A DNA stretch of 64,000 nucleotides from Nostoc sp. NMS8 (GTDB lineage: Bacteria > Cyanobacteriota > Cyanobacteriia > Cyanobacteriales > Nostocaceae): positions 79,993-143,992 of the forward strand of contig NZ_JABXKK010000096.1 of assembly GCF_017115045.1 (NCBI RefSeq). The letters run 5' to 3'. Position 1 is the stretch's first letter. Every line of letters begins with the position of its first letter. A program made the translations under genes and the position numbers. Shown here piece after piece: positions 24,336 to 33,507 of the stretch. The notes beneath the pieces were generated by a model. That model had not been told where the DNA came from, searched no databases, and was given only the letters and a program-made list of their open reading frames with translations.

Positions 24336-26663
24336 TTATGAGTTAATTTTTGGTCGAAAGTTACGCAATCTGAGGGCGTTGCTAACAACAGAGAGCGAAG
24401 AAAGAGCCATTGCAGCACCGGCAATAATTGGGTTGAGTAACCAACCAAAAATGGGGAACAAAATTCCTGCCGCAATGGGAATACCAATGACGTTGTAAAT
24501 AAAGGCAAAGAAGAGATTTTGCTTAATATTGTTGATGGTGGCACGGCTGAGTTGAATTGCTGTGACAATTCCTTGTAAATCTCCAGAAATTAAGGTGATA
24601 TCGCTAGCTGCGATCGCTACATCTGTTCCCGTACCAATGGCAATTCCCACGTCAGCCTGTGCTAAGGCTGGCGCATCATTTATGCCATCACCTACCATTG
24701 CAACAATGGATTGGGGATTGGGTACTAGGGATTGGGTATTGAGAAGAAATTTCCCTAGTCCCCATTCCCTAGTCCCTAGTCCCCCTTTCTGAAGAGATTG
24801 GATAATCGCCGCTTTTTGATCTGGCCGCACTTCGGCAAAGATTCGCTGGATGCCAACTTGTCTTGCGATCGCATCAGCAGTTTTACGATTGTCTCCAGTA
24901 AGCATTACTACTTCTAAACCTAATTTCTGTAAGGCTTTCACCACTGCTGCTGACGAAGGTTTGAGGGCATCGGCAATACCCATTATTCCTTGTAATTCGC
25001 CTTCTACAGCAATCAAAATAACTGTTTTACCTGCGGCTTCCCAGGCATCTTTATACTGCTGGAGACTTATGGTATTAATTCCAAGTGCTGTTAACCAGCG
25101 TTGTGTACCAATTTGCACAAGCTGATTTGCCACAACTGCTTGCACACCACTACCTGCATTAGCCACGAAGTTCTTTGCATCTATTAAATTCACTTCTTGA
25201 GACTGAGCATATTTTACAACCGCTTCAGCTAAAGGATGCTCAGAATTACGTTCTACCGTTGCTGCTAACTGTAAAAGTTGGAGTTCATTACCATTAACTG
25301 TGCCGTTGACAGTTACAAAGTCTGTAACCGTGGGTTTCCCTTGAGTCAAAGTGCCAGTTTTATCTAGAACAATGGTTTGAATTTTGTGTGCTAGTTCTAA
25401 GCTGTCAGCACCCTTAATCAAGATGCCATTTTCTGCACCTTTGCCTGTCCCTACCATTACAGATGTGGGAGTAGCTAAACCCAAAGCGCAAGGACAAGCG
25501 ATAATCAGTACACCTACCGTTGTCATTGTGGCTAGGGTGAGGTTGCCAGTGAAATTAAACCAAATGACGAAAGTGGCGATCGCAACGGCAATTACAGCTG
25601 CTACAAACCATCCTGTCACTTGATCTGCCAAGCGCTGAATTGGTGCTTTAGAACCTTGCGCTTGTTGCACTAGTTTGACAATTTGAGCCAAAAATGTATC
25701 ATTTCCGACTCGTGTCACCCGAAACTGAAATGCACCCGCACCGTTAATCGTCGCCCCAATTACCTCATTTCCTGGCTGCTTTTTGACTGGTAAACTTTCA
25801 CCAGTTACCATCGCTTCATCTACCGTCGAAGCGCCTGCAATCACTTCGCCATCTACCGGAACCTTTTCACCAGGACGCACTAAAATCACATCGTTGATTC
25901 TGACTTCGGCAATGGGAACATCAATTTCTCTACCATCACGGATAACTCTGGCATCTCTAGCTTGCAATCCAATGAGTTTGCGGATAGCTTCAGAAGTTTG
26001 TCCTCTAGCACGATTTTCCAACAATCGCCCCAGCAAAATTAAGGTAATTACAAAAGCGGCAACTTCATAATAAACATGAGGTATCAAGCCTTGAGCAATC
26101 AAAAATTTCGGAAAAACAGTGACAAACAAAGAATATAGATACGCTGCACTTGTACCCAAAGCAATCAGCGTGTCCATCGTCGCCGTATGACGCTTGAGGG
26201 ATTTCCAGCCATTGCGGTAAAAAGATCCACCACACCACAACACGACTGGTGTTGTCAGCACTAACTGTAGCCAAGGATTTTGCAGGAAGTTTGGGATTAA
26301 AGGTAAATTTAGCCCCGTCATCATGGGCAATGACCCCAAAAGTAGAAAAATGCTGATTACGCCTCCCATCGCTACTTTGAGGGAAAGTTGGCGTTGTAAT
26401 GCTTGCCTACTCGCTTTTTCAGCATCATCTTCTTGGGAAAGTAATTCTTCTTGGAGTGAGTCAGAAGAGTATCCCGCAGCTGCGATCGCACCTTGGATTT
26501 TCTCTAAATTTGCTAAAGAGCGATCGTACTTGATAGTGGCTTGCTCTGCTCCAAAATTAACATTGCAGTCAATTACCCCAGAAACAGAGCGAATCGCCTT
26601 TTCGATGTTATTGGCGCAAGCGGCACAACTCATGCCTCGAAGTTTGAGCGTGAGAGTATCCAT
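24336..26663 (-). CDS. copA: Copper-translocating P1B ATPase
   Basis: 775 residues. The N-terminal HMA domain has GMSCAAC (C13, C16). The membrane copper site is CPC in IIACPCALGLATPTSVMVG, the phosphorylated Asp lies in DKTGTLTQG, the HP motif is SEHP, and the hinge is GDGINDAPALAQADVG, with the TGES loop present. It uses ATP to move Cu(I) across a membrane (CopA/PacS/CtaA group; the direction cannot be told). About 24 extra residues stand just before VAMVGDGIND; they are encoded by a STRR hairpin (24709-24790) that keeps the frame. It is expressed with the upstream copZ-like gene and the downstream 75-aa gene. Confidence 0.93.
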   Translation of the reverse strand: MDTLTLKLRGMSCAACANNIEKAIRSVSGVIDCNVNFGAEQATIKYDRSLANLEKIQGAIAAAGYSSDSLQEELLSQEDDAEKASRQALQRQLSLKVAMGGVISIFLLLGSLPMMTGLNLPLIPNFLQNPWLQLVLTTPVVLWCGGSFYRNGWKSLKRHTATMDTLIALGTSAAYLYSLFVTVFPKFLIAQGLIPHVYYEVAAFVITLILLGRLLENRARGQTSEAIRKLIGLQARDARVIRDGREIDVPIAEVRINDVILVRPGEKVPVDGEVIAGASTVDEAMVTGESLPVKKQPGNEVIGATINGAGAFQFRVTRVGNDTFLAQIVKLVQQAQGSKAPIQRLADQVTGWFVAAVIAVAIATFVIWFNFTGNLTLATMTTVGVLIIACPCALGLATPTSVMVGTGKGAENGILIKGADSLELAHKIQTIVLDKTGTLTQGKPTVTDFVTVNGTVNGNELQLLQLAATVERNSEHPLAEAVVKYAQSQEVNLIDAKNFVANAGSGVQAVVANQLVQIGTQRWLTALGINTISLQQYKDAWEAAGKTVILIAVEGELQGIMGIADALKPSSAAVVKALQKLGLEVVMLTGDNRKTADAIARQVGIQRIFAEVRPDQKAAIIQSLQKGGLGTREWGLGKFLLNTQSLVPNPQSIVAMVGDGINDAPALAQADVGIAIGTGTDVAIAASDITLISGDLQGIVTAIQLSRATINNIKQNLFFAFIYNVIGIPIAAGILFPIFGWLLNPIIAGAAMALSSLSVVSNALRLRNFRPKINS
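24709..24790. repeat. STRR hairpin inserted in frame within copA
   Basis: GGATTGGGGATTGGGTACTAG on one side and CTAGTCCCCATTCCCTAGTC on the other are mirrored heptamer repeats. They are in a P-type ATPase coding region where homologues have only a few residues. The encoded segment is of the kind GGLGTREWGLGKFLL followed by NTQSLVPNPQS. Confidence 0.8.
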
Positions 26664-26762
26664 GTTGGGGATTGGGGATTGGGGATTAGGGATTGGGAAT
26701 TAGGGATTAGGGATTGGGGATTGGAGATTGATCATTCTCCCAGTACCCAGTCCCCAATTCCC
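26664..26762. repeat. STRR tract between copA and copZ-like gene
   Basis: Repeated GGGGATT/GGGATTA heptamers (GGGGATTGGGGATTGGGGAT and so on) are followed by the complementary AGTACCCAGTCCCCAATTCCC. The tract fills the whole gap between two co-directed copper genes and can fold as a hairpin in their shared transcript. Confidence 0.85.
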
Positions 26763-26957
26763 TTAAGCAACTGGATAACCAGCAGCAGCCAACGCTTCCT
26801 TAATTGCTGTTTCTGATGCTTGAGTTTCTACATTGACCAGCTTGGTTGTTGGATCAGCCTGAACGCTAGCATTGGCATCGACTGCCTGAAGTGCTTTGGT
26901 GATCTTGCTTGCACAAACAGAACAAGACATGCTGGGAACTGTGAGTTGGAGAGTCAT
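26763..26957 (-). CDS. copZ: Heavy-metal-associated domain protein (copper chaperone-like)
   Basis: From ATG 26957 the protein has 64 residues, the normal size for Atx1/CopZ chaperones. It holds the metal motif MSCSVC (after LQLTVPS) and the conserved C-terminal ALAAAGYPV. It binds Cu(I) and hands it to the P1B ATPase encoded next in the operon. The frame is open further to 27026, but that extension carries no homology and starts inside the leader. A MerR-type operator lies about 110 bases upstream. Confidence 0.82.
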   Translation of the reverse strand: MTLQLTVPSMSCSVCASKITKALQAVDANASVQADPTTKLVNVETQASETAIKEALAAAGYPVA

Positions 26958-27056
26958 AGATTTACGGGATAAAATGAACAACCTTGCCAGACCAAGCTGG
27001 ATGACTGAGACGTATCCCTCACACATCAGAAATTTCTGGTTGAGGGTCGTCTTAAA

Positions 27057-27097
27057 TTCATCCTAGACTCTCTAGCCGGCTGGAGAGTCTAGAGATT
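27057..27097 (-). promoter_or_regulatory. MerR-type operator/promoter for the copZ-copA operon
   Basis: A 28-bp near-perfect palindrome at 27064-27091 has arms TAGACTCTC and GAGAGTCTA around AGCCGGCT. On the minus strand, TAGACT and TAGGAT are spaced by 20 bases, the over-long spacer that MerR proteins correct by twisting DNA. It faces the copZ-like and copA genes. The rest of the 27027-27376 gap shows no gene. Confidence 0.75.
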
Positions 27098-27376
27098 TTT
27101 AAAACTTTTTCGCTAAACTTCAAATTTCTTTACAAGTTTGGTTTAACTGAGTAACCGTTCTCCATCAAAAATACAACGTACTACAAAACGCTTGTCATCA
27201 GATGAAAGTGTGTGTTATTAAGGCTATATAACCACATTAGTCAGAATTAACCTGTTGTTTTCCCCACAGTTCTGGGAAAATGACCTGCTGCACTACTTGA
27301 GACGCGGCTGCTGAACCCAAGTCTCCCTATCTCTTCACAACCAAGGGTCTTATTTAAGACTCTATTTGGAGTTTTC

Positions 27377-28816
27377 ATGCAGCCAAAAAATCTCAAACGT
27401 CTCTTGCGTGCTTTAGAGCGGCAAGGTTTAGATGTAACTTATAACAATCGTACTTATTCAGTTCGTTTAGTTAATTCTCCTGATGCCCCTGTAGCAGAAG
27501 TGCTACTACCAGAAGATTTTCCAGTAGAAGCTAAGGCATTAAAGCAGTTAGCGAATTTAGCAAGCGTCCGCCACCCATCAGGTGGATGTGTTTGTCGTGC
27601 CTGTGCTACGCCTGACTTTCACCCAGGTGATGCTGGTGTTGCTATCGGTTCAGTCATAGCAACTGTGGGTCAAGTCATCCCTGGTGCTGTCGGTTCTGAC
27701 ATCAATTGTGGGATGCGCCTGCATGTTGTTGATTTGACAATCGATGAATTCCTGGCAAAGCGTAACCAATTCGTAGAACGGATGAAGGGCGATTACTTCT
27801 TCGGTACGCGTGATGTAACGATGACTGCTCAAGCAATGCGATCGCTATTTCAATACGGTGTTCCTGGTTGGCTGGATGCCATGCTAGATAATCCTATGGG
27901 GAGTGTAGTCAAGTCTGATTTGCAGCAACTTGCCCAAGAGAGCGAACGCATCTTTTTAGGTGGTTCAATGGATGGTGACTGGAAACTTGCGCCGGAAGAA
28001 TTGGTTCCTGATGCTGGACTAGTACGCGATGGCGGACTGGCAACCATTGGCGGTGGTAATCATTTTGTCGAAGTGCAGCGAGTTGATAAAGTCGAAAATC
28101 GCCCACTTGCCCACGCCTGGGGAGTGCGCGAGGGACAGCTAGCTTTTATGATTCACTCTGGTTCTCGAAATGTGGGTAAGTATATCGGCGGAATGTGGCG
28201 GGATAAAGCTAAGGCGACTTGGCAAAAAGGTCTAAAGTATCCTGATTCTCAGATTTTTCCTCTCTCTACCCATTCTCACCCGGGACTAGTTGCTAGTTAC
28301 CTGCAAGCTGAGGCCACTGCTGCTAACTATGCTTTTGTCAATCGCTTGCTGTTAGCAGAATTGCTACGTCTGCGTTTACGAGAAGTATACAAAGATGTAG
28401 AAGCACCTCTAGTTTACGATTTGTCCCATAACATCACCTTGCCAGAAGGTGAAGGATGGGTGACACGCAAAGGCGCTTGTCCCGCCCATATAGGACAACC
28501 AGTGATTATCCCTGGTTCAATGGGTGCTTATTCTTATCTGATGGTGGGTAGAGGCAATCCAGCATTTTGTAATTCCGCGTCACATGGGGCGGGAAGAATT
28601 CGTTCTCGCTTCGATCTCAGTCGCAAAGGTGCATCTCAAAGTGAGTCTGAACTGGGATTAACTGGCGTAGACTGCATTACCCTGCGTGAAGAACGCCGAA
28701 TTGAGGAAGCGCCAGCTGCTTACAAACCGATTCAGTCTGTGATTGATGTGCAAGTTGAGGCAGAAATGGTGGATATTGTAGCACGGTTGAGTCCAGTGTT
28801 GACTTTTAAGGCGTAG
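27377..28816 (+). CDS. rtcB: RtcB-family RNA ligase
   Basis: 479 residues with the RtcB motifs: FHPGDAGVAIGSVIAT, VGSDINCGMRL (metal-binding Asp/Cys), GGGNHFVEVQ, IHSGSRNVG, and SHGAGR, whose His is the residue guanylylated in studied RtcB. RtcB joins 2',3'-cyclic phosphate and 5'-OH RNA ends with GTP and Mn(II), in tRNA repair or splicing. GGAG stands about 7 bases before the ATG. No archease gene is nearby. It is transcribed away from the MerR operator. Confidence 0.88.
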   Translation: MQPKNLKRLLRALERQGLDVTYNNRTYSVRLVNSPDAPVAEVLLPEDFPVEAKALKQLANLASVRHPSGGCVCRACATPDFHPGDAGVAIGSVIATVGQVIPGAVGSDINCGMRLHVVDLTIDEFLAKRNQFVERMKGDYFFGTRDVTMTAQAMRSLFQYGVPGWLDAMLDNPMGSVVKSDLQQLAQESERIFLGGSMDGDWKLAPEELVPDAGLVRDGGLATIGGGNHFVEVQRVDKVENRPLAHAWGVREGQLAFMIHSGSRNVGKYIGGMWRDKAKATWQKGLKYPDSQIFPLSTHSHPGLVASYLQAEATAANYAFVNRLLLAELLRLRLREVYKDVEAPLVYDLSHNITLPEGEGWVTRKGACPAHIGQPVIIPGSMGAYSYLMVGRGNPAFCNSASHGAGRIRSRFDLSRKGASQSESELGLTGVDCITLREERRIEEAPAAYKPIQSVIDVQVEAEMVDIVARLSPVLTFKA

Positions 28817-28830
28817 CTACTAAATAAAAA

Positions 28831-28853
28831 GCCCCTGGTTCACATCCAGGGGC
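28831..28853 (-). terminator. Intrinsic terminator (minus strand)
   Basis: GCCCCTGG and CCAGGGGC form an 8-bp stem around TTCACAT. The T-tract (TTTTTATTTAG) follows on the minus strand, so it ends transcripts coming from the right. It may also serve rtcB in the other direction. Confidence 0.65.
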
Positions 28854-28921
28854 ATCCATCTTTATTCCCTTATTTAGGATCGCATTTGTGAAGCTATAAT
28901 AAATCCGTAGTAATGCAATAA

Positions 28922-29053
28922 CTACATCGCATTGATGATTATTTTGCAATTAACTAGTTGCGTGGGAATTTCCCCAACGTCATGAATGAGAACGATGTCT
29001 ACTCGCATGGCAAGCTTAAATTTCTTCGCTTGATCCAAAAAAAGGTTTAACAC
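28922..29053 (-). CDS. 43-aa candidate small ORF beside the IS
   Basis: GTG at 29053 to TAG at 28922 encodes a peptide containing FLDQAKKFKLAMRVDIVLIH and DVGEIPTQL. It looks protein-like and is followed 69 bases later by a minus-strand terminator. The start is weak, and the IS630 end lies only 18 bases upstream, so it may be the stump of a longer gene. Confidence 0.3.
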   Translation of the reverse strand: MLNLFLDQAKKFKLAMRVDIVLIHDVGEIPTQLVNCKIIINAM

Positions 29054-29070
29054 TCAGCTAAATCTCTATA

Positions 29071-30036
29071 TATAGCAACCGCCAGATTGGTTAGGACGCT
29101 AAATTGAGGACATGCTCTATGGCTTCTCGGAGTGTTTCAAAATGCTTTAGTTGTTTGCGAATGCGGCTTTTTAGCCACGACCAGCATTTTTCAATCCGGT
29201 TTAAGTCTGGTGAATAGGGTGGTAAGTACCACACCTCACAGCCTACAGCCCGAACCAGTTGCTGAATGCGTCCGCCTTTATGAAAGGTGGCATTGTCAAT
29301 CACCAGTTTCTGCCCTGGTCTCAGGGTGGGAATCAAGCACGTTTCTAACCAAGTTTCAAATACCTCTCGATTGCAAGCTCCTTCAATCGTGAACGGTGCT
29401 AAAAGCTGTTGCCCACAAAGTGCAGCAATCATGTTGACTCGACCTGTTCTGCGACCGGACTTCAGGTCATGAAAGCGCTCTCCTTGAGGACTGTAACCAT
29501 AGCCATAGTCGTCTCGATGATCCATACCTGACTCATCCGCGTAAACAATCTGTTCATTTTTAAGGGTGGCTAGCTGTTCGACAAAGGCTTGGCGTAATTG
29601 TTCATCTCTTTCACGGTAGCCGTAGGTCTTTTTTTTCGCGTAAACCCAATTTTCTTCAAGGCACGTGATATTGTGCGATCGCTGATCTCTTCATCCCACA
29701 ACTCAGCCATTTCTACCTGGGTTTTATCGCCATAGGTTTCGGCAAAGGCTCGAAATTTCTCCCAGTCAGCGATCTTGTTATTCTTGCCCCGATGCTCACT
29801 TACTTTGGCTTGGAAGTCCCCCGTCTGAGCTTTACGTCGCAACCATAAATTAATGGTGTTGCGGAAGACAGTTAAAATGTTCGCTGGCTTCACAGCGCTT
29901 CATGCCATTGAGTTCGATCGCCTCAATAACTTTTTGGCGCAGGTCGTAGCTGTAGGGTTTGGGCATGACAGAAATAGGACGGAAAAGTTTAAGGGCTTTT
30001 CTATTCTATGTCCTAACTATGATGGCGGCTGCTATA
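29071..30036 (-). mobile_element. IS630-family insertion sequence (966 bp)
   Basis: The ends are imperfect inverted repeats: TATAGCAACCGCCAGATTGG at the left and, reversed, TATAGCAGCCGCCATCATAG at the right, both followed by TTAGGAC. The ends lie in TA context, as expected for IS630/Tc1. Inside is a single transposase reading in three frame segments on the minus strand. Confidence 0.85.
29091..29966 (-). pseudogene. IS630 transposase, two frame breaks
   Basis: ATG at 29966 starts MPKPYSYDLRQKVIEAIELN, the helix-turn-helix part, and the frame breaks near 29880 after EASEHFN by one extra base. The second segment runs from RNTINLWLRRKAQTGDFQAK to KKIGFTRKK. At 29629-29636 eight A residues (coding strand) make an A-AAA-AAA slippery site, and a -1 shift there leads into YADESGMDHRDDYGYG. 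The DDE catalytic part follows: Asp in ADESG, VIDNATFHKG and LNRIEKCWSWLK. The second shift is probably programmed, as known for IS630 elements; the first is a real lesion. Confidence 0.8.
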
Positions 30037-30092
30037 CTTGATACTTAGTGCTTAAGCAGATATCCCAGATTAATTTAGTTTTTATAAAAAAA

Positions 30093-30116
30093 CACCCTGG
30101 GTATTATTCCAGGGTG
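30093..30116 (-). terminator. Intrinsic terminator (minus strand)
   Basis: CACCCTGG and CCAGGGTG form a stem around GTATTATT, followed on the minus strand by TTTTTTTATAAAAAC. It lies downstream of the two histidine kinase genes, outside the IS. Just upstream (30263-30150) a start-less minus frame reads NLVLWDTIKKSFIPYMEQYL, perhaps a gene remnant. The remaining gap to 30410 is AT-rich. Confidence 0.6.
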
Positions 30117-30410
30117 CATACACATTTTTCAGGCATTAATTAAGCTGAATCATAACTTTGTAAAATAGTTATTTCTACTATCCATAGAATGATCTAAATA
30201 TTGCTCCATATATGGTATGAATGATTTTTTGATGGTGTCCCATAAAACTAAATTTGCAGATTTTTATGATATTTTCTATTCCTTTAGTATCAGATAAAAT
30301 ATTCCATAGTCTGATATTAATATTTTTTTAAAGTAAAGAATAAACTTAAATTGAATGTAATTTCTGAGAGAATCCCCTCAAGCTAATCTCGCGATCGCTA
30401 ATAAGTAGAC

Positions 30411-31535
30411 TTAAGTGTTTTTAGGTAGTTGCACAGTAAATAAGCTACCTTTATCTACTTCCGAAACTACCTGCATACTTCCTGCGTGTCCTTCAACAAT
30501 CCGGTGGGATAAATGTAGCCCTAAGCCACTACCTGAGCGTTTATTTTTACCCTGGCGAAATCGCTCAAAAATGGTTGCCTGATCTTCTGGCGCAATCCCA
30601 TATCCTGTATCTTCTATCTCAATTGTTACCGAATCGGAATTTCCTGGCTGAGGTGGTGTTTCAAAAATGCGGATGGTTATGCCTCCCGTATCTGTAAATT
30701 TGATGGCATTTGCAACCAGATTGTTTAGTACTCGCCGTAGTTCTAAGCGATCGCCCATAATAATACCAGCGTTTGGACTCAGTGGATCTAATTTACTGGT
30801 ATCTATTTTCAGAGCCAAGCCTTTTTCATTTGTTAAGGGGCTGAGTTCACTGACTACTTCTTGAGATATCTCACGTAAATCGCACTCTTCCCAATTCAAC
30901 GTTTTTTTACCTGCCTCGAAGCGATAGACTTCTAACAGGGTATTCACCATTTCCATCAAATTTTGGTTACTGCGAATCATAACTGCGATCGCCTGTTTCA
31001 TTTCCGGCGGAATTTTGCAGAATGTTTCCATTTCAAACAAGTTCAACATGCGATCGGCGGCTACTAGGGGAGTTCGCAAATCATGAGTCAGACGGGAAAC
31101 AAAGTCTTCCCGTTGGCGGGCCATTTTTTGTTGTTCGTCTAGACTGTGCTTGAGACGCAATAGCGATCGCACTCTTGCCAGTAGTTCATCAGTATCAAAT
31201 GGTTTACGAATAAAATCATCAGCACCAGCATCCAAACCTTCGACAACGCTGGATTGGTGAAACGCAGTAATCAACAAAATTGGAATATAAGATATTGCAG
31301 GGTTTTTCCGAATCCGACGTGTGACTTCATAACCATCTATCCCTGGCATCATCACATCTAACAGAATTAGATCGGGTGGAGATTGATCAATTTTCTGCAA
31401 AGCCTTTATTCCATCTGAAGCCAAATCAATTTCATAGCCCTCACTTTCTAAAATTACTTGAACTAAAATGAGATTATCTTGAGTGTCGTCAACTACAAGG
31501 ATACGATAAATTTTATTATTTTCAACTACAGACAT
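30411..31535 (-). CDS. REC-HisKA-HATPase hybrid sensor kinase
   Basis: 374 residues. The N-terminal receiver domain (about 10-125) has ILVVDDTQDN, phospho-acceptor Asp in LILLDVMMPG and the Lys in FIRKPFD. A HisKA domain follows with RLTHDLRTPL (phospho-His), then HATPase_c with the N box NNLVANAIKFTD, G1 IEDTGYGIAP and G2 GSGLGLH. There is no membrane segment, so it is cytoplasmic. Having REC before the kinase suggests it receives a phosphoryl group from another kinase, such as the one encoded 40 bases upstream. The output partner is unknown. Confidence 0.92.
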   Translation of the reverse strand: MSVVENNKIYRILVVDDTQDNLILVQVILESEGYEIDLASDGIKALQKIDQSPPDLILLDVMMPGIDGYEVTRRIRKNPAISYIPILLITAFHQSSVVEGLDAGADDFIRKPFDTDELLARVRSLLRLKHSLDEQQKMARQREDFVSRLTHDLRTPLVAADRMLNLFEMETFCKIPPEMKQAIAVMIRSNQNLMEMVNTLLEVYRFEAGKKTLNWEECDLREISQEVVSELSPLTNEKGLALKIDTSKLDPLSPNAGIIMGDRLELRRVLNNLVANAIKFTDTGGITIRIFETPPQPGNSDSVTIEIEDTGYGIAPEDQATIFERFRQGKNKRSGSGLGLHLSHRIVEGHAGSMQVVSEVDKGSLFTVQLPKNT

Positions 31536-31575
31536 GATTTATCAGTTTTTTTGGAAGTAATTTATAGTTGTAAAT

Positions 31576-32898
31576 TTAGGATATCCTATTTGATGGTTTC
31601 CTACCTCGATAAGATGACTGAGGAGGATTTTTAGCAGGGTCAAAAAAATTATCATCATGTAACTGCGAAGTTGGAGCATCAGCTTCTACAGTCGGTAATG
31701 TAATTCGACGTGGCAATTCAATTTTAAACATTGAACCAACCCCTACTTTGCTCTCAAGAAATATTTTGCCACCCATCATTCGCACCAGTGAATCGATAAT
31801 TGCCAAACCCAGACCTGTACCTGGATATTTGCGAGTGATAGTTTGATCTACTTGCCGAAATGCTTCAAAAATATGTTTAAAATCTTTCGGTGCTATGCCA
31901 ATACCTGTATCTTGAACAATAATTAATACTCGATTTGCAGGTAGTTCTTTAACTTCAACCCAAATTTCACCAGACTCGGTGAATTTAATGGCGTTAGAGA
32001 GTAGGTTAATTAAAATCTGTTTGATCCGAACTGGATCGTTAAATATCAAAGGATTTTGCAAATTAGTTTGCACTAACAATGAGAGATTTTTAGCCTTAGC
32101 TAGGGAGCGTATTTCACCAACAGCGAGATTTATTACATTTGATATATCAAATATTTCTGCCTTTAAGTCTAATCCTCCTCCCTCCAGCTTGGAAAAGTCG
32201 AGGACTTCATTGAGTAACATTAGCAAATGCTTTCCATTATTTAATATCCGCTCAACCATATCTCTTTGCTGGTGCGTTAGTTGACCGAACTTAGGACGCA
32301 ATAAAATTTGTGAAAAACCAATAATCGCATTCATCGGCGTTCTAAATTCATGAGACATAGTTGCTAAAAAGAGTGATTTTAGACGTGATGCCTCCAATAA
32401 CTTAAAGTTTTGCATTTGAATGTGTTGCTGTTGTCTCTCCAGTTCTTGGTTCTTAGAAATAAGTTCTTCATGAGTTTCTCTAAGCTGCTGGCTGGCCAAA
32501 TCTGTTTGCATTTCTGCTTGATAAATGCGAATCGCACTTCGCAAAACCTGCGACAAACTTTCTGGAGATATTCTAGACTTAGAGAGATAGTCTGTAGCAC
32601 CAGCTTTCAATAATTGGAGAGTAATTTGTTCATCTCCTTGACCAGTTAGGACTACTAAAGGAATTTTAATTTCTGAAGAACGTAGCTGTTGAATCAAGGT
32701 CAGTCCATCTTGGTCTGGTAAGCGATAGTCGAGAAAAACACAATGATATGCAGTAGTGCTTAATGCAGAAAATGCTTCATTTCCATCGCCTATTTCAGAC
32801 AGTTCAACCGGGACGCCTGCTTGAGTTAAAGCCGAACGAATGGCTATCCGGTCTACTTCATTATCGTCTACAACCAAAATTTTCAGCGTCTCTTCCAT
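31576..32898 (-). CDS. REC-coiled coil-HisKA-HATPase sensor kinase
   Basis: 440 residues. The receiver domain (5-125) has ILVVDDNEVD, Asp in CVFLDYRLPD and Lys in YLSKSRI. A Gln-rich coiled coil (about 135-175) leads into the HisKA box ATMSHEFRTPMN, then HATPase_c with LLSNAIKFTE, VQDTGIGIAP and GTGLGLAI. The protein has the same layout as the kinase gene 40 bases downstream and is probably co-transcribed with it. It is soluble. The C-terminal tail beyond 415 is Pro/Ser/Arg-rich and unstructured. Confidence 0.92.
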   Translation of the reverse strand: MEETLKILVVDDNEVDRIAIRSALTQAGVPVELSEIGDGNEAFSALSTTAYHCVFLDYRLPDQDGLTLIQQLRSSEIKIPLVVLTGQGDEQITLQLLKAGATDYLSKSRISPESLSQVLRSAIRIYQAEMQTDLASQQLRETHEELISKNQELERQQQHIQMQNFKLLEASRLKSLFLATMSHEFRTPMNAIIGFSQILLRPKFGQLTHQQRDMVERILNNGKHLLMLLNEVLDFSKLEGGGLDLKAEIFDISNVINLAVGEIRSLAKAKNLSLLVQTNLQNPLIFNDPVRIKQILINLLSNAIKFTESGEIWVEVKELPANRVLIIVQDTGIGIAPKDFKHIFEAFRQVDQTITRKYPGTGLGLAIIDSLVRMMGGKIFLESKVGVGSMFKIELPRRITLPTVEADAPTSQLHDDNFFDPAKNPPQSSYRGRKPSNRIS

Positions 32899-33480
32899 CG
32901 GTTTTTATTTTTGCCGCCAAACATAGGTTGATGTATAATATTTCTATTTTCAGATTATCCAACTAAAGAATATAATATTTTCGTACATCTAAAATTTGTA
33001 ACTTGATTGATTAAGACATTTTGTATAGTGTCTGAAACGTTGAGCGTTGCAATAATCTCAACATTTTGGACATTGCCTTGGTTTGAATTCAGTCTGTTGT
33101 ATTTTCAATTGGATTAACTTAGCAGAGTTTGGGAATAAAACTCTTAGTAAACTGATCGATAGCTCTCAAAAAATTAGCAATTAACAAACTTAAAACTATT
33201 GAACTGAAGACAGCAGATAGAACTGATATAAAGTAAAATAGAATACTTTATCAAGCTTAATACCAATTGTAATTGAGTGAGTAAGTGACCGTCGTCAGTC
33301 ATTGGTGAGAGTTGCATAGTATTATCCTGTACTATAAGCTTGAACAGTTTTACCCTTTAGATTGATTAAATTAGGTAAATAACAAAATACTGTCTATACC
33401 TATTGATGAATCTGAAGTCATTTTACCTGCTGCAATTTCGACAATTTTCTTAGCGATCGCTAGCCAACTTACTAGTATTT
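32899..33480. other. Long AT-rich intergenic region
   Basis: Nothing gene-like was found on either strand in these 580 bases. They lie upstream of the kinase pair (minus strand) and should contain its promoter. One GCGATCGC site lies near 33462. Confidence 0.4.
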
Positions 33481-33507
33481 TTACAGACATATCGTAATTA
33501 CAGTGTT

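Noticed and set aside
26664..26762. Repeat run that might be taken for a CRISPR array
   Set aside because: Units are 7 bases long and contiguous with no spacers; this is an STRR tract.
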